Shown: positions 49,302 to 59,887, numbered from the stretch's first letter. The stretch is DNA of 64,000 bases from Nioella halotolerans (GCA_003428585.1 QVQC01000026.1:1-64000); one strand, 5' to 3'. A program made the numbers and translations. Notes: a model not told the origin generated them from the letters alone.

Positions 49302-50546
49302 TCAGGACCGCGAGAGCCGCGTCGCCCCCAGAGCACTGAAGGCGACCAGCAGGGTCGCGGTCGCAAGGCAAAGCGGCAAGCCGCCGAGTTGGTAGCTGGC
49401 CCCTGAGAGAACCGTGCCCAGAAGGCGCCCCGCGGCGTTCGACATGTAGTAGAACCCGACATCCATCGTCACCCTTTCTTCGCTGGTAAAGGCGAGGATC
49501 AGGTAGGAATGCAGCGAGGAGTTCACGGCGAAAATCGCCCCGAAGACCAGCAGTCCGACGATCAGCGTCGCGGTCAGCCACGGGGCGGGCGCGCCAGCGA
49601 TTGCAACGGTAAGCGCGAGAAAGCCGGGGACGGCGATAAGCGCCGTGACCCATCCCCTTGCGGCGCGGACAAGCGCGGCGCGTTCGCGTGTGTCGGCGTG
49701 CAGCAGTTTCGGCGCCCAAGCCTGCACCCCGCCGTAGAGGATGATCCAGAGCGCCATGAAGCTGCCGATGGTGAAGAAAGCGGCGCGGTTGCCGGCCTCG
49801 GTCCCGTCCGACAGCACCGCGTAGAAGTAGACCGGGATGCCGACCACGAACCACACGTCGCGCGCGCCGAAGAGAAAGAGCCGCGCAAGGCTCAGCCAGT
49901 TGATGTCGCGATTCTTGGAGAAAACCTCGCGGAACTTCGCATCCTTGCGGCCGGTGGGCAGGCCAGAGGGCATTTTCAGCGCGATGACCAGAAGGATCAC
50001 CGCCAGCACCCCGGCCATACCCAGAACGGACGGCGTGAAACCGGCCAGCCCCAGAAGCGCCGCGCCAAGCAGGAAGCCGAGCCCCTTGACCGCGTTCTTC
50101 GAACCGGTCAGCAGTGCCACCCAGCGGAAAAGCCCGCCGCGTTCCTTCGGGGCCAGTAGTTTCACCGCCGACTTGGACGACATCTTGGCAAGATCCTTGG
50201 CCACGCCCGAGGCCCCCTGCACCGCCATCACGAAGGCGACCGAGGCTGCCACCGACCAGCCGGGGTCAAGCTGTGCAAGCGCCAGAAGTGCCGCGATCTG
50301 CAAGCCAAGCCCGGCGTAAAGCGTCGAGGTCAGGCCGAAGCGCGCCGCGATCCAGCCCGCCGAGAGGTTGGTCACCACGCCCGCGATCTCGTAGAGCACG
50401 AAGAGATAGGCGAGTTGCACCGGCGTGAATCCGAGGGTGTGAAAGTGCAGCAGCACCAGCATACGCAGCGCCCCGTCGGTGAGCATGAAGGCCCAGTAGG
50501 CCGCTGTCACCGCGATATAGGCGGCGATGCCGGGGGCACGGGTCAC
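49302..50546 (-). CDS. arsJ: ArsJ-type MFS exporter of 1-arseno-3-phosphoglycerate
   Basis: From the GTG at 50546, which overlaps the GAPDH stop (GTGA), the protein is 414 residues with about twelve membrane helices and conserved text such as [24 protein letters not shown]. ArsJ works with a co-encoded GAPDH: the GAPDH makes unstable 1-arseno-3-phosphoglycerate from glyceraldehyde 3-phosphate and arsenate, and ArsJ expels it. The immediate gene order with GAPDH and an ArsC domain supports the call. The substrate is family knowledge, not seen. Confidence 0.85.
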   Translation of the reverse strand: MTRAPGIAAYIAVTAAYWAFMLTDGALRMLVLLHFHTLGFTPVQLAYLFVLYEIAGVVTNLSAGWIAARFGLTSTLYAGLGLQIAALLALAQLDPGWSVAASVAFVMAVQGASGVAKDLAKMSSKSAVKLLAPKERGGLFRWVALLTGSKNAVKGLGFLLGAALLGLAGFTPSVLGMAGVLAVILLVIALKMPSGLPTGRKDAKFREVFSKNRDINWLSLARLFLFGARDVWFVVGIPVYFYAVLSDGTEAGNRAAFFTIGSFMALWIILYGGVQAWAPKLLHADTRERAALVRAARGWVTALIAVPGFLALTVAIAGAPAPWLTATLIVGLLVFGAIFAVNSSLHSYLILAFTSEERVTMDVGFYYMSNAAGRLLGTVLSGASYQLGGLPLCLATATLLVAFSALGATRLSRS

Positions 50547-51541
50547 AGGCCTTGCCCCACCATCTGCGCGACATCGACCAGCCGGTGCGCGTAGCCCCAT
50601 TCGTTGTCATACCACGCATAGACTTTCAGCTGCGTGCCGCCGACCACCATTGTCGAGGGCGCATCCACGATGGCCGAGCGTGGATCGTTGGTGTAATCGG
50701 TGGAGACCAGCGGCCGCGTCTCGTAACCGAGGATGCCCTTCAGCGGGCCGTTTGCCGCGGCTTCGAAAGCGGCGTTGACCTCGTCCACCGTCACGGCGCG
50801 ATCAAGCTCGAACACGCAATCGGTGAGCGAGGCGTTGAGAAGCGGCACTCGCACCGCGTGACCGTCGAGCTTGCCGGTCAATTCGGGGTAGATCAGCGTG
50901 ATCGCCGTGGCGCTGCCGGTCGTCGTGGGGATGAGGGCATTGAGGGCCGACCGCGCGCGGCGCAGGTCCTTGGCGGGACGGTCGACGATCGTCTGCGTGT
51001 TCGTCACATCATGGATCGTCGTTATTGACCCGTGCTTTATGCCGAACTTCTCATGCACTACCTTAACAACCGGCGCGAGGCAATTGGTGGTGCAGCTTGC
51101 CGCTGTCACGATGCGGTGCGCCCGAGGGTCGTAGGCATGGTTGTTCACGCCGTAGACGATGTTCGCCGTCGGCCCATCCTTGACGGGGGCCGAAACCACC
51201 ACCTTTTTCACCCCCGCCTCGAAATAGGGGGCGAGCTTGGCTTCCGTCTTGAAAGCTCCGGTGCAATCGATGACCACGTCCACCCCGTCGAGCGGCAGCT
51301 TGTCCAGGTCGCGCTCGCCGTGCACCGGCAGGCGGGTGCCGTCGATCGTGATACCGTCCGCGTCATGGGCGAAATCGGCGGGCCAGCGGCCATGCACGCT
51401 ATCGAACTCCAGCAGGTGCGCATGCATGGCCGCGTCGCCCACGGCATCGTTGATCCAGGCGATTGTCTCGCCACACTCCAGAAGCGGGCGAAGGGCCAGC
51501 TTGCCGATCCGACCAAGACCGTTCAGGGCATAGGTTGTCAT
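50543..51541 (-). CDS. Glyceraldehyde-3-phosphate dehydrogenase of the arsenic module
   Basis: Starting at 51541 ([15 protein letters not shown]), this 332-residue GAPDH keeps the Rossmann NAD motif (NGLGRIG), the catalytic Cys150 in SCTTNC, and the [11 protein letters not shown] region. Housekeeping GAPDHs normally lie in glycolytic operons; this copy is wedged between ArsR-ArsC and ArsJ by 4-base overlaps on both sides (ATGA at 51538-51541, GTGA at 50543-50546). It is therefore the ArsJ-coupled enzyme that uses arsenate in place of phosphate. Confidence 0.93.
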   Translation of the reverse strand: MTTYALNGLGRIGKLALRPLLECGETIAWINDAVGDAAMHAHLLEFDSVHGRWPADFAHDADGITIDGTRLPVHGERDLDKLPLDGVDVVIDCTGAFKTEAKLAPYFEAGVKKVVVSAPVKDGPTANIVYGVNNHAYDPRAHRIVTAASCTTNCLAPVVKVVHEKFGIKHGSITTIHDVTNTQTIVDRPAKDLRRARSALNALIPTTTGSATAITLIYPELTGKLDGHAVRVPLLNASLTDCVFELDRAVTVDEVNAAFEAAANGPLKGILGYETRPLVSTDYTNDPRSAIVDAPSTMVVGGTQLKVYAWYDNEWGYAHRLVDVAQMVGQGL

Positions 51542-52383
51542 GCGTCTTCGCCTTCTTGCCGCGAGGCGCCGATCTCGTCGACCGCGTTTTGAAGCGACAT
51601 CCGCCCGATGGTTTCCAGCGGCAGCGAGTTGAAGGCGATGATGCGGTTTCGCAGCGCGCCGTAAGCACGTTGGAATGCAAGCAGTTTCTCGGCTTCCGTG
51701 CCCCCGGCCTTCACCGGGTCGGGCATGCCCCAATGCGCTGTCATCGGTTGGCCTTCCCAGACCGGGCAGTCCTCGTTCGCGGCGCGGTTGCAGACGGTAA
51801 AGACGAAATCCAGCACGGGGACGTCCGGACCCTGGAACTCCGACACGTTCTTGGCCCGCAACCCGCTGACGTCATGCCCCTTCTGCCTGAGCATCTCGAT
51901 CGCGGTCGGGTTCAGCTCCGAATAGGGCTTCGTGCCGGCGGAATGCACCTCGAACCGGTCGCCGGCGAGATCGCGCAGGATGGTTTCGGCGAAGATGGAG
52001 CGGGCAGAATTGCCGGTGCAGATGAAAAGAACGGTGTATTTCCGGTCAGCCATGGGATCGCCTCCGTTGGCGTGGGGGGAAGGAATGCGCGGGCGAAGAT
52101 CAGCCCGCCCGCGGCCGCAATCGTTGAACAGGAAATGGACCAGACCCTGCGCGGCCACGGTATCTGCCCGGTAGCGCAGCGATGTGCCCTGCCGCGATTG
52201 CCGGATCAGCCCCGCGCCGCGCAGCGCAGCAAGATAGGCCGAGGCGGTCGACGGCTTGAGGTCGAGCGTGCCCGCGATCTCGCCCGCCGGCACCGCGTCC
52301 GGGTAGCGGCGCATCAACAGCCGGAAAATGGCATTGCGGCCCGGATGGGAGAGGGTCGAGAGTTGATCGAGCATGACTTCCAT
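51538..52383 (-). CDS. Fused ArsR-type regulator and thioredoxin-type arsenate reductase
   Basis: One uninterrupted 281-residue frame. Residues about 1-100 are an ArsR-like winged HTH ([38 protein letters not shown]). Residues about 115-281 are a low-molecular-weight phosphatase-type ArsC with catalytic Cys122 in CTGNSARS and the two later cysteines, Cys198 and Cys206, that shuttle the disulfide. The HTH part lacks the ELCVCDL metal-binding motif and has a single cysteine (Cys89). A Met at 111 could in principle start ArsC alone. It begins the arsenic operon, and a TTCATGAA palindrome abuts its start. Confidence 0.88.
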   Translation of the reverse strand: MEVMLDQLSTLSHPGRNAIFRLLMRRYPDAVPAGEIAGTLDLKPSTASAYLAALRGAGLIRQSRQGTSLRYRADTVAAQGLVHFLFNDCGRGRADLRPRIPSPHANGGDPMADRKYTVLFICTGNSARSIFAETILRDLAGDRFEVHSAGTKPYSELNPTAIEMLRQKGHDVSGLRAKNVSEFQGPDVPVLDFVFTVCNRAANEDCPVWEGQPMTAHWGMPDPVKAGGTEAEKLLAFQRAYGALRNRIIAFNSLPLETIGRMSLQNAVDEIGASRQEGEDA

Positions 52384-52385
52384 AA

Positions 52386-52393
52386 TTCATGAA
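52386..52393. promoter_or_regulatory. Palindrome at the ArsR-ArsC start
   Basis: Perfect 8-bp palindrome TTCATGAA in an AT-rich context (AATTCATGAAATT, 52384-52396), directly before the start codon. A short candidate operator for autorepression by the fused HTH domain; short palindromes also occur by chance. Confidence 0.4.
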
Positions 52394-52478
52394 ATTCAGA
52401 AATAGCAGGAACACGCAAGGCCTCGGCCCCGCATCCGGTGCAGGTTTCACAAAAGCTTCACGAGTCGCGCCGATGGTC

Positions 52479-52528
52479 TTTCAAGCCTGAAATTTTAAAC
52501 TTGAAATACATTTGCGGCCTGCTAGCGT
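52479..52528 (+). promoter_or_regulatory. Tandem operator and promoter of the anthranilate cluster
   Basis: Two adjacent 14-bp units, TTTCAAGCCTGAAA (52479-52492) and TTTTAAACTTGAAA (52493-52506), match at 11 of 14 bases; the outer ends form TTTCAAG-N14-CTTGAAA. The second unit supplies a likely -35 (TTGAAA, 52501-52506), 16 bases from TAGCGT (52523-52528). A MarR-type repressor from the operon is the obvious ligand-sensing candidate. The 96-base gap between divergent modules also holds the arsenic promoter. Confidence 0.6.
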
Positions 52529-52574
52529 GATCATGACAGCTGAGTCCATTGGACCGAGGGAAGGAAAGACCGGC

Positions 52575-54872
52575 ATGAAGATCATTTGCCTCGGAGGCGG
52601 CCCGGCAGGGCTCTATTTCGCGATCAGCATGAAGCTGCGCGACCCCGCGCACGAGGTCACGGTGCTGGAAAGGAACCGCGCCAATGACACCTTCGGCTGG
52701 GGCGTGGTGCTATCGGACGACGCGCTGAGCCGGATGCAAGGCAACGACCCCAAGTCGACGCAGGCGATCCGCGATCACTTCGCCTACTGGGACGATATCG
52801 CGGTGGTGCATGACGGCGTGCGCACGGTATCGGGCGGGCACGGCTTTGCCGGGATCGGACGCAAGCAGATGCTGATCCTGCTGCAGGAGCGCGCCCGCGA
52901 ACTGGGCGTAGAGATGCGTTTCGAGACCGAGTTCGAAAGCGCGGAAACCTACCGGCAACGCTATGACCTCGTCGTCGCCTGCGACGGGATCAATTCGCGC
53001 GTCCGCGATGAATATATCGACGTCTTCAAGCCCGATATCGACACCCGCCTGTGCAAGTTCGTCTGGCTTGGCACGCATCAGAGATTCAACGACGCCTTCA
53101 CCTTCATCTTCGAGAAGACCGAGCACGGCTGGATGTGGGCGCATGTCTACCAGTTCGACGACACCACCGCGACCTTCATCGTGGAGTGCCTGCCGGAGAC
53201 ATGGGAGGCTTGGGGTTTCGAGGACATGACCAAGGAAGAAACGGTCGAGACCTGCCGCAAGGTGTTCGAGGCGCATCTTGACGGGCATGACCTGATGTCG
53301 AACGCGGCGCATTTGCGCGGCTCGGCGGTATGGATGAACTTCCCCCGCGTGATCTGTGAAAAATGGTATCATGAAAACGTGGTGCTGATGGGCGACGCCG
53401 CGGCGACGGCGCATTTTTCCATCGGCTCGGGCTCGCGGCTGGCCTTCGACAGCGCGATCGCGCTTGCCGAATACCTGCATTCCGAACCGACGCTGGAACA
53501 GGCCTTCGAACGCTACCAGGAGGAACGGCGGCTGGAAGTGCTGCGCCTGCAATCGGCGGCGCGCAACAGCCTCGAATGGTTCGAGGAGGTGGAACGCTAT
53601 CTCGACCAGGACCCGGTGCAGTTCAATTACAACCTTCTGACACGCAGCCAGCGGATCAGCCATGAAAACCTGCGCCTGCGCGATCCCGACTGGCTGGAAA
53701 GCGCCGAACGCTGGTTCATGGGGCAGGCCGGCCTGCCCGAGGACGCGGCCCACCGCACGCCGATGTTCACGCCCTTCCGCCTGCGCGACATGGACCTGGT
53801 AAACCGCGTCGTCGTCTCGCCCATGGCGCAATACAAGGCGGTGGATGGCTGCCCGACCGACTGGCATTTCGTGCATTACGCCGAACGCGCCAAGGGCGGC
53901 GCGGGGCTGGTCTACACGGAAATGACCTGTGTCAGCCCCGAGGGCCGCATCACGCCGGGCTGCCCCGGACTTTACGCGCCGGAACACGAGGCGTCCTGGA
54001 GGCGGCTCGTCGACTTCGTCCATGGCGAGACCAATGCGAAGATCTGCTGCCAGATCGGCCATTCGGGGCGTAAGGGATCGACGCAACTGGGGTGGGAGGA
54101 AATGGACGCCCCCCTGCCGGAGGGAAACTGGGAGGTCATGTCGGCCTCGCCCGTCCCTTGGTCGGACCGCAACCCGGTGCCGCGCGAGATGACGCGCGCC
54201 GACATGGAGGCGGTCACCGCGCAGTTCGTCGCCGCCGCCGAGATGGCCGGGCGCGCGGGCTTCGACATGATCGAGTTGCACGCCGCGCATGGTTACCTGA
54301 TCTCCTCCTTCATCTCGCCGGTCTCCAATATCCGCAGCGACGAATATGGCGGCAACCTCGAAAACCGCATGCGCTATCCGCTGGAGGTTTTCGCCGCGAT
54401 GCGTGCGGCCTGGCCCGCGGAAAAGCCGATGTCGGTGCGGATATCCGCCAATGACTGGGTGGGCGCCGACGGCGTGACACCCGAGGACGCGGTCGCGATC
54501 GCGCGGATGTTCCGCGACGCGGGCACGGATATCGTGGACGTCTCCGCCGGCCAGACCACGCCCGAGGCGCAGCCCGTCTATGGCCGCATGTTCCAGACGC
54601 CTTTTGCCAATCGCATTCGCAACGATCTTGGCATGCCGACCATGGCCGTGGGCAACATCTACGAGACCGACCACGTGAACTCGATCCTCATGGCCGGGCG
54701 CGCCGACCTCGTCTGCCTCGCCCGCCCGCACCTGGCCGATCCCTACTGGACGCTGCACGCGGGCGTCGAGTTGAACGAGAGGTCGCTTGACTGGCCCCTG
54801 CCCTACCTTGCCGGACGCGATCAGGCCTACCGCTTGCAGGAGAAAAAAGCGCAAGAGGAGATAAGGGCATGA
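52575..54872 (+). CDS. 2-Aminobenzoyl-CoA monooxygenase/reductase (fused flavin monooxygenase and OYE-type reductase)
   Basis: From the ATG at 52575 (AGGGAAGGAAAG upstream) the protein has 765 residues. Residues about 1-390 form a FAD aromatic hydroxylase: [12 protein letters not shown] (FAD site) and [22 protein letters not shown] (GD motif). Residues about 400-765 are an Old Yellow Enzyme-type TIM barrel with [17 protein letters not shown] and [18 protein letters not shown]. This fusion is the architecture described for Azoarcus evansii 2-aminobenzoyl-CoA monooxygenase/reductase and is often annotated as salicylyl-CoA 5-hydroxylase/oxidoreductase. The aminobenzoate-CoA ligase downstream supports the first name. 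Confidence 0.88.
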   Translation: MKIICLGGGPAGLYFAISMKLRDPAHEVTVLERNRANDTFGWGVVLSDDALSRMQGNDPKSTQAIRDHFAYWDDIAVVHDGVRTVSGGHGFAGIGRKQMLILLQERARELGVEMRFETEFESAETYRQRYDLVVACDGINSRVRDEYIDVFKPDIDTRLCKFVWLGTHQRFNDAFTFIFEKTEHGWMWAHVYQFDDTTATFIVECLPETWEAWGFEDMTKEETVETCRKVFEAHLDGHDLMSNAAHLRGSAVWMNFPRVICEKWYHENVVLMGDAAATAHFSIGSGSRLAFDSAIALAEYLHSEPTLEQAFERYQEERRLEVLRLQSAARNSLEWFEEVERYLDQDPVQFNYNLLTRSQRISHENLRLRDPDWLESAERWFMGQAGLPEDAAHRTPMFTPFRLRDMDLVNRVVVSPMAQYKAVDGCPTDWHFVHYAERAKGGAGLVYTEMTCVSPEGRITPGCPGLYAPEHEASWRRLVDFVHGETNAKICCQIGHSGRKGSTQLGWEEMDAPLPEGNWEVMSASPVPWSDRNPVPREMTRADMEAVTAQFVAAAEMAGRAGFDMIELHAAHGYLISSFISPVSNIRSDEYGGNLENRMRYPLEVFAAMRAAWPAEKPMSVRISANDWVGADGVTPEDAVAIARMFRDAGTDIVDVSAGQTTPEAQPVYGRMFQTPFANRIRNDLGMPTMAVGNIYETDHVNSILMAGRADLVCLARPHLADPYWTLHAGVELNERSLDWPLPYLAGRDQAYRLQEKKAQEEIRA

Positions 54873-55597
54873 GCGAGCAAAGGCGCGTTCTTGTCACCGG
54901 GGGCGGCACGGGGATAGGCCGCGCCATTGCGCGGGCCTTCGCGGAACAGGGCGATGCCGTCACGATCACCGGGCGGCGCGAGGCTCCGTTGCAGGACTCC
55001 GCCGAGGGGTTCGAGATCGAGACAGCGACCGCCGACGTGACAGATGAGGCCGAGGTCGCCGCGCTCTTTGCCCGGCCCTTCGACGTGGTCATCGCCAATG
55101 CCGGCGCGGGCAAGGCGAAGAAGCTGGTGGACGTGTCGCTGGCCGACTGGCAGGCCACGATGGATGTGAACCTGACGGGCACCTTCCTGACCTTCCGGGA
55201 AGGCTTGCGCGGCATGGCCAAGGGCGGGCGGCTCATTGCCATCGCCTCGACCGCCGCGCTTCAGGGCGGATCGAACATCGCGCCCTACGCGGCCTCCAAG
55301 CACGGGGTTCTGGGGCTGGTGAGGTCGGTGGCGAAAGAGGTCGCCAAGTCGGGTATCACCTGCAACGCGATCTGCCCAGGTTTCGTCGATACCGAGATGG
55401 CCGATGCCGCCGCCCGCTCGGTCATGGACCGCTTCGAGGTGCCGCGCGACAAGGCCATTTCGATGATCACCAGCGGCAACCCCATGGCGCGCCTGATCGC
55501 GCCCGAGGAGGTGGTGAGCGCGGCGCTGTTCCTGGCCTCTGCCGGGGCAAGCGCGGTCAACGGGCACGCGCTGTCGGTTTCCGGGGGCGAGGTGTGA
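54869..55597 (+). CDS. Short-chain dehydrogenase/reductase of the 2-aminobenzoyl-CoA pathway
   Basis: The 242-residue SDR has the cofactor motif TGGGTGIG, the NAG motif (ANAGAG), and the catalytic Ser and YAASK (Tyr/Lys, about residues 146-150). Only the beta-oxidation-like step that reduces or oxidises a cyclohexane-type CoA ring ketone or alcohol is inferred. Its start overlaps the stop of the upstream hydroxylase by 4 bases (ATGA), so it is in the same operon. Confidence 0.9.
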   Translation: MSEQRRVLVTGGGTGIGRAIARAFAEQGDAVTITGRREAPLQDSAEGFEIETATADVTDEAEVAALFARPFDVVIANAGAGKAKKLVDVSLADWQATMDVNLTGTFLTFREGLRGMAKGGRLIAIASTAALQGGSNIAPYAASKHGVLGLVRSVAKEVAKSGITCNAICPGFVDTEMADAAARSVMDRFEVPRDKAISMITSGNPMARLIAPEEVVSAALFLASAGASAVNGHALSVSGGEV

Positions 55598-56052
55598 TGC
55601 GCGACACCGATCTGCCCACCCGTCGCCTGCGCACATGGCTGCGCCTCTTGCGCCTGACGCGCGGGACCGAGAACCACCTGCGCGAATACCTGCGCCTCAA
55701 CCACGACACCACCCTGCCCCGCTTCGACGTGATGGCGGCGCTGCACCGCGCGAACAGCCCGGTGAAGATGAGCGATCTTTCCCGGCAATTGCTGGTATCC
55801 AACGGAAACGCCACGGCGGTCGTCGAGCGGCTGGAGAAGGAGGGCCTCGCCGCCCGCGTTCCCGGCGAAGGTGACCGGCGGGTGGTGCTGGTTGCCCTCA
55901 CCGACAAGGGCCGCGCTGTGTTCGAGGCGCAGGCCGCCGACCACAAGGCCGAGGTCGACCGGCTGTTTTCGATGCTGGGACATGAGGAACTGGATGCGCT
56001 GCGGGATATCCTGCACCGCGTGGAGGAGGCGAGCGATGGCGCGATTGGCTGA
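55597..56052 (+). CDS. MarR-family transcriptional regulator
   Basis: The ATG at 55597 shares one base with the SDR stop; a GTG one codon earlier (55594) is the other candidate. The 151-residue protein has the MarR winged HTH ([32 protein letters not shown]; wing [16 protein letters not shown]). The gene ends 17 bases inside the enoyl-CoA hydratase gene. It is placed inside the catabolic operon and probably represses it, with the CoA intermediate or anthranilate as inducer; related BadR/HcaR-like proteins sense aryl-CoA thioesters. Confidence 0.9.
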   Translation: MRDTDLPTRRLRTWLRLLRLTRGTENHLREYLRLNHDTTLPRFDVMAALHRANSPVKMSDLSRQLLVSNGNATAVVERLEKEGLAARVPGEGDRRVVLVALTDKGRAVFEAQAADHKAEVDRLFSMLGHEELDALRDILHRVEEASDGAIG

Positions 56053-56848
56053 CCTGACCCCGGAGCATTTCGACTGGCAGTTGCGCGACCGCGTGGCGCG
56101 GGTTCGACTGAACCGGCCCGACCGCAAGAACCCGCTGACATTCGAAAGCTATGCCGAGTTGCGCGACCTGTTCCGCGCCCTGCCCTACGCGGAGGATGTG
56201 GATGTCGTGGTCTTCGCCTCGAACGAAGGCAATTTCTGTTCCGGCGGCGATGTGCATGACATCATCGGGCCGCTGACCAAGATGGACATGAAGGGCCTGC
56301 TGGCCTTCACCCGGATGACCGGCGACCTGGTCAAGGCGATGATCCATTGCACCAAGCCGGTGATCGCGGCGGTGGATGGCGTTGCCGTGGGCGCAGGCGC
56401 GATCATCGCCATGGCCGCCGACATGCGGCTGGCCACGCCCGAGGCCAAGTGCGCCTTCCTGTTTACCCGCGTCGGGTTGGCGGGCTGCGACATGGGGGCC
56501 TGCGCGATGTTGCCCCGGATCATCGGGCAGGGCCGCGCGGCGGAGCTGCTCTACACGGGGCGCAGCATGAATGCCGAGGAAGGCCATGCCTGGGGCTTCT
56601 GGAACGCGCTGCATGACGCCGAGGTGCTGGAAGACAAGGCGATGGAGCTGGCCGATCGGCTGGCGGCCGGGCCGACCTTCGCCCACGGCATCACCAAGAC
56701 GCAGCTCAACCAGGAATGGAACATGGGACTCGACCAGGCGATCGAGGCGGAGGCGCAGGCGCAGGCGATCTGCATGCAGACGGCGGATTTCGAACGCGCC
56801 TACCGGGCCTTTGCCGCCAGGGAAAAACCGGTGTTCAGGGGGGATTGA
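56036..56848 (+). CDS. Enoyl-CoA hydratase/isomerase family protein
   Basis: The 270-residue crotonase-fold protein starts at 56036, inside the marR 3' end. The oxyanion-hole segments are [18 protein letters not shown] and [21 protein letters not shown]. The second catalytic Glu typical of true hydratases is not obvious (the region reads [17 protein letters not shown]), so it may be a ring-opening or specialised hydrolase rather than a hydratase. It belongs to the beta-oxidation-like part of the pathway. Confidence 0.88.
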   Translation: MARLADLTPEHFDWQLRDRVARVRLNRPDRKNPLTFESYAELRDLFRALPYAEDVDVVVFASNEGNFCSGGDVHDIIGPLTKMDMKGLLAFTRMTGDLVKAMIHCTKPVIAAVDGVAVGAGAIIAMAADMRLATPEAKCAFLFTRVGLAGCDMGACAMLPRIIGQGRAAELLYTGRSMNAEEGHAWGFWNALHDAEVLEDKAMELADRLAAGPTFAHGITKTQLNQEWNMGLDQAIEAEAQAQAICMQTADFERAYRAFAAREKPVFRGD

Positions 56849-58005
56849 TGGCCGATACGACGTTTCTCGACTGGCCGTTCCTTGAGCCGCGCCACAAGGT
56901 CTGGGCCGAAACGCTGGACGAATGGGCCGCGGGCGCGGTGCAGGCGCTTGACCATGGCGATACCGATATGGCCTGCCGCACGCTGGTGAAGGCCCTTGGC
57001 GCCGATGGCTGGTTGACGCCGACGGCGGCCGGCGAGGGCGAGGCGTTCGATGTGCGCACGCTCTGCCTTTCCCGCGAAACGCTGGCGCGCCATGACGGCT
57101 TGGCCGATTTCGCCTTTGCCATGCAGGGGCTTGGCACAGGGGCGATCTCGCTCTTCGGCACCGAGGCGCAGAAATCCGACTGGCTGCCGCTCACCCGCAC
57201 CGGCAAGGCGATCGCGGCCTTCGCATTGACGGAGCCGCAATCGGGCTCGGACGTGGCCAATTCCACCATGACGGCGGAGGAGGACGGGGATCACTTCGTC
57301 CTCAACGGGGAAAAGACGTGGATTTCCAATGGCGGCATCGCGGATGTCTACACCGTCTTTGCCCGCACGGGCGAGGCGCCGGGCGCCAAGGGCTTGTCGG
57401 CCTTCATCGTGCCTGCCGACACGACCGGGCTGGAGATTGTTGAACGATTGGAAACAATAGCGCCGCATCCGCTGGCCCGCCTGCGGTTCAGCGACTGCCG
57501 CATCCCGAAATCCTCGCTGATCGGCGCGCGGGGCGCCGGGTTCAAGATCGCCATGTCGGTGCTCGATGTGTTCCGGTCCACCGTGGCGGCGGCGGCTTTG
57601 GGCTTTGCCCGCCGCGCACTGGACGAGGCGCTATCCCGCGTCAGCACCCGCCATGTGCAGGGCGCGCCGCTGGCCGATCTGCAAATGGTGCAAGGGCATA
57701 TCGCGGAGATGGCGGTGGACGTGGATGCAAGCGCGCTGCTGGTCTACCGCGCGGCCTGGGCCAAGGATTCAGGGGCAGACCGCATCACCCGCGAGGCGGC
57801 GATGGCCAAGCTTTTTTCCACCGAACAGGCACAGGCCGTCATCGACCACGCGGTGCAACTGCATGGCGGCGACGGGGTGAAATCCGGGGAGCCCGTCGAG
57901 AAACTCTACCGGGAGATCCGGGCGCTGCGCATCTACGAAGGCGCCACGGACGTTCAGAAGGTGATCATCGCGCGCCAGACCATGGCCGCGCAGAAGGGGG
58001 GCTGA
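56848..58005 (+). CDS. Acyl-CoA dehydrogenase
   Basis: The 385-residue flavoprotein has the [18 protein letters not shown] (FAD and substrate) and GEKTWISNG motifs and the C-terminal [35 protein letters not shown] signature with the EGA catalytic glutamate position. The family introduces a double bond in an acyl-CoA. In this operon it should act on the cyclic or ring-opened CoA intermediate. The start shares one base with the preceding stop. Confidence 0.94.
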   Translation: MADTTFLDWPFLEPRHKVWAETLDEWAAGAVQALDHGDTDMACRTLVKALGADGWLTPTAAGEGEAFDVRTLCLSRETLARHDGLADFAFAMQGLGTGAISLFGTEAQKSDWLPLTRTGKAIAAFALTEPQSGSDVANSTMTAEEDGDHFVLNGEKTWISNGGIADVYTVFARTGEAPGAKGLSAFIVPADTTGLEIVERLETIAPHPLARLRFSDCRIPKSSLIGARGAGFKIAMSVLDVFRSTVAAAALGFARRALDEALSRVSTRHVQGAPLADLQMVQGHIAEMAVDVDASALLVYRAAWAKDSGADRITREAAMAKLFSTEQAQAVIDHAVQLHGGDGVKSGEPVEKLYREIRALRIYEGATDVQKVIIARQTMAAQKGG

Positions 58006-58006
58006 G

Positions 58007-59623
58007 ATGCTGGGACCAACGGCGCATACCGACACATTCACCCGCGACCGCCTGCCGCCCGAGGACGAGTGGCCGGATTTCCTGCTCGATGGCTTCGCCT
58101 ATCCGGATCACTTGAACGCCGCAGATGAATTAACTGATTCCATGGTGAAAAATGGCTTTGGCGATCACACCGCGCTGATCGGGAACGGCCGGCGGCGCAC
58201 CTACAAGGAACTGGCGGACTGGACCAACCGCCTGGCGCATGTCCTGGTCGAGGATCTGGGCGTGAAGCCGGGCAACCGGGTGCTGATCCGATCCGCCAAC
58301 AACCCGGCCATGGTGGCCTGCTGGCTGGCCGCGACCAAGGCTGGCGCGGTGGTGGTCAACACCATGCCGATGCTGCGCGCCGGCGAACTGTCCAAGATCG
58401 TCGACAAGGCCGAGGTGCAGTTCGCGCTGTGCGACACGCGGCTGATGGAAGAGATCGTCGCCTGCGCCAAGGACAGCCGGTTCCTGACATCGGTGATCGG
58501 TTTCGACGGCACCGCCAACCACGACGCGGAGCTTGACCGTCTGGCCCTGACCAAGCCGGTGCGCTTCGACAGCGTGGCGACCGGGCGCGATGACGTGGCG
58601 CTTCTGGGCTTTACCAGCGGCAGCACCGGCGAGCCCAAGGCCACGATGCATTTCCACCGCGACCTGCTGATCATCGCGGATGGCTACGCGCGCGAGGTGT
58701 TGCAGGTGACGCCCGACGATATCTTCGTCGGCTCGCCCCCCCTTGCCTTCACCTTCGGGCTTGGCGGGCTGGCGATCTTCCCCTTGCGCTTCGGGGCTGC
58801 GGCGACGCTTCTGGAAAACGCCTCGCCGCCCAACATGATCGAGATCATCGAACGGTTCCGGGCGACGGTCTGCTTTACCGCCCCCACGGCCTACCGGGTG
58901 ATGCTGCGCGCGATGGACGAGGGCGCGGACCTGTCCAGCCTGCGGGCGGCGGTCAGCGCCGGTGAAACCCTGCCCGCCCCGGTCTACGAGGACTGGATGG
59001 CAAAGACCGGCAAGCCGATGCTGGACGGGATCGGCGCGACGGAAATGCTGCACATATTCGTCACCAATCGCTTCGACGATCACCGCCCAGCCTGCACCGG
59101 CCGCCCGGTGACGGGCTACGAGGCAAAGGTCGTGGACGACGACATGCGCGACGTGCCGCGTGGCGAGATCGGGCGCCTCGCGGTGCGCGGGCCGACTGGC
59201 TGCCGCTACCTCGATGATCCGCGGCAGGCCGATTACGTGAAAGCGGGCTGGAACATCACCGGCGACAGTTTCACCATGGACGAGGACGGCTACCTGCATT
59301 TCGCCGCGCGCAACGATGACATGATCGTCGCGTCGGGTTACAACATCGCCGGGCCGGAGGTGGAGGCGGCGCTGCTGAGCCACGACGCGGTGGCCGAATG
59401 CGCGGTGACCGGCGCGCCCGACGAGGCGCGCGGCCAGATCGTCGAGGCGTATGTGGTGCTTTCCGAAGGCTTCGGGGCCAGCGAGGCGCTGGTGGAGCTT
59501 CTGCAATCGCACGTGAAGGCACAGATCGCGCCCTACAAGTACCCGCGCAGGATCCGGTTCATCGACGCGCTGCCCAAGACGCCCACGGGCAAGATCCTGC
59601 GCTACAAGCTGCGGGAAGGGTGA
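58007..59623 (+). CDS. 2-Aminobenzoate-CoA ligase-type acyl-CoA synthetase
   Basis: The 538-residue adenylate-forming enzyme has the phosphate loop LGFTSGSTGEPKATMHF, IGATE, and the C-terminal GRNDDMIVASGYNIAGPEVE-like hinge and PKTPTGKILRYKL lysine motif. It starts one base after the dehydrogenase stop. Sequence length and context fit aminobenzoate/benzoate-CoA ligases, which convert anthranilate, ATP and CoA to 2-aminobenzoyl-CoA, the substrate of the first-gene product. Exact acid preference cannot be read. Confidence 0.88.
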   Translation: MLGPTAHTDTFTRDRLPPEDEWPDFLLDGFAYPDHLNAADELTDSMVKNGFGDHTALIGNGRRRTYKELADWTNRLAHVLVEDLGVKPGNRVLIRSANNPAMVACWLAATKAGAVVVNTMPMLRAGELSKIVDKAEVQFALCDTRLMEEIVACAKDSRFLTSVIGFDGTANHDAELDRLALTKPVRFDSVATGRDDVALLGFTSGSTGEPKATMHFHRDLLIIADGYAREVLQVTPDDIFVGSPPLAFTFGLGGLAIFPLRFGAAATLLENASPPNMIEIIERFRATVCFTAPTAYRVMLRAMDEGADLSSLRAAVSAGETLPAPVYEDWMAKTGKPMLDGIGATEMLHIFVTNRFDDHRPACTGRPVTGYEAKVVDDDMRDVPRGEIGRLAVRGPTGCRYLDDPRQADYVKAGWNITGDSFTMDEDGYLHFAARNDDMIVASGYNIAGPEVEAALLSHDAVAECAVTGAPDEARGQIVEAYVVLSEGFGASEALVELLQSHVKAQIAPYKYPRRIRFIDALPKTPTGKILRYKLREG

Positions 59624-59624
59624 A

Positions 59625-59861
59625 ATGCAGACCGTCTTCGTCCAGATCCGCTGCCGCCCCGGCACCACCTATGACGTGGCCTTCGCGATCGTGCTCAAGG
59701 AAATCCATGCCGAACTCTATTCCACGAGCGGGGATTATGATCTTCTGGTGAAGCTCATAATTCCTGAAGGACAGGATATCGGCCGCTTCATCAACGACCG
59801 CCTTCTCGACGTGGAGGGGATTGAACGGACATTGACGACGCTGACCTTCAAGGCATTCTGA
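59625..59861 (+). CDS. Stand-alone Lrp/AsnC ligand-binding (RAM) domain protein
   Basis: The 78-residue protein corresponds to the RAM effector domain of Lrp/AsnC regulators (VFVQIRCRPGTTYDVAFAI; TSGDYDLLVKLIIP; TLTTLTFKAF) but has no HTH. It starts one base after the ligase stop. Free RAM proteins could sense an amino acid or anthranilate-like ligand, bind partner regulators, or have a catalytic helper role. Its place inside the operon, not beside a regulator gene, is notable. Confidence 0.85.
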   Translation: MQTVFVQIRCRPGTTYDVAFAIVLKEIHAELYSTSGDYDLLVKLIIPEGQDIGRFINDRLLDVEGIERTLTTLTFKAF

Positions 59862-59887
59862 CCGCATAAACAACAGGGAGACGAACA

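Noticed and set aside
51538..52383. Treating ArsR and ArsC as separate genes
   Set aside because: No stop codon separates them; the frame is continuous for 281 codons. Internal initiation at Met111 remains possible and is noted.
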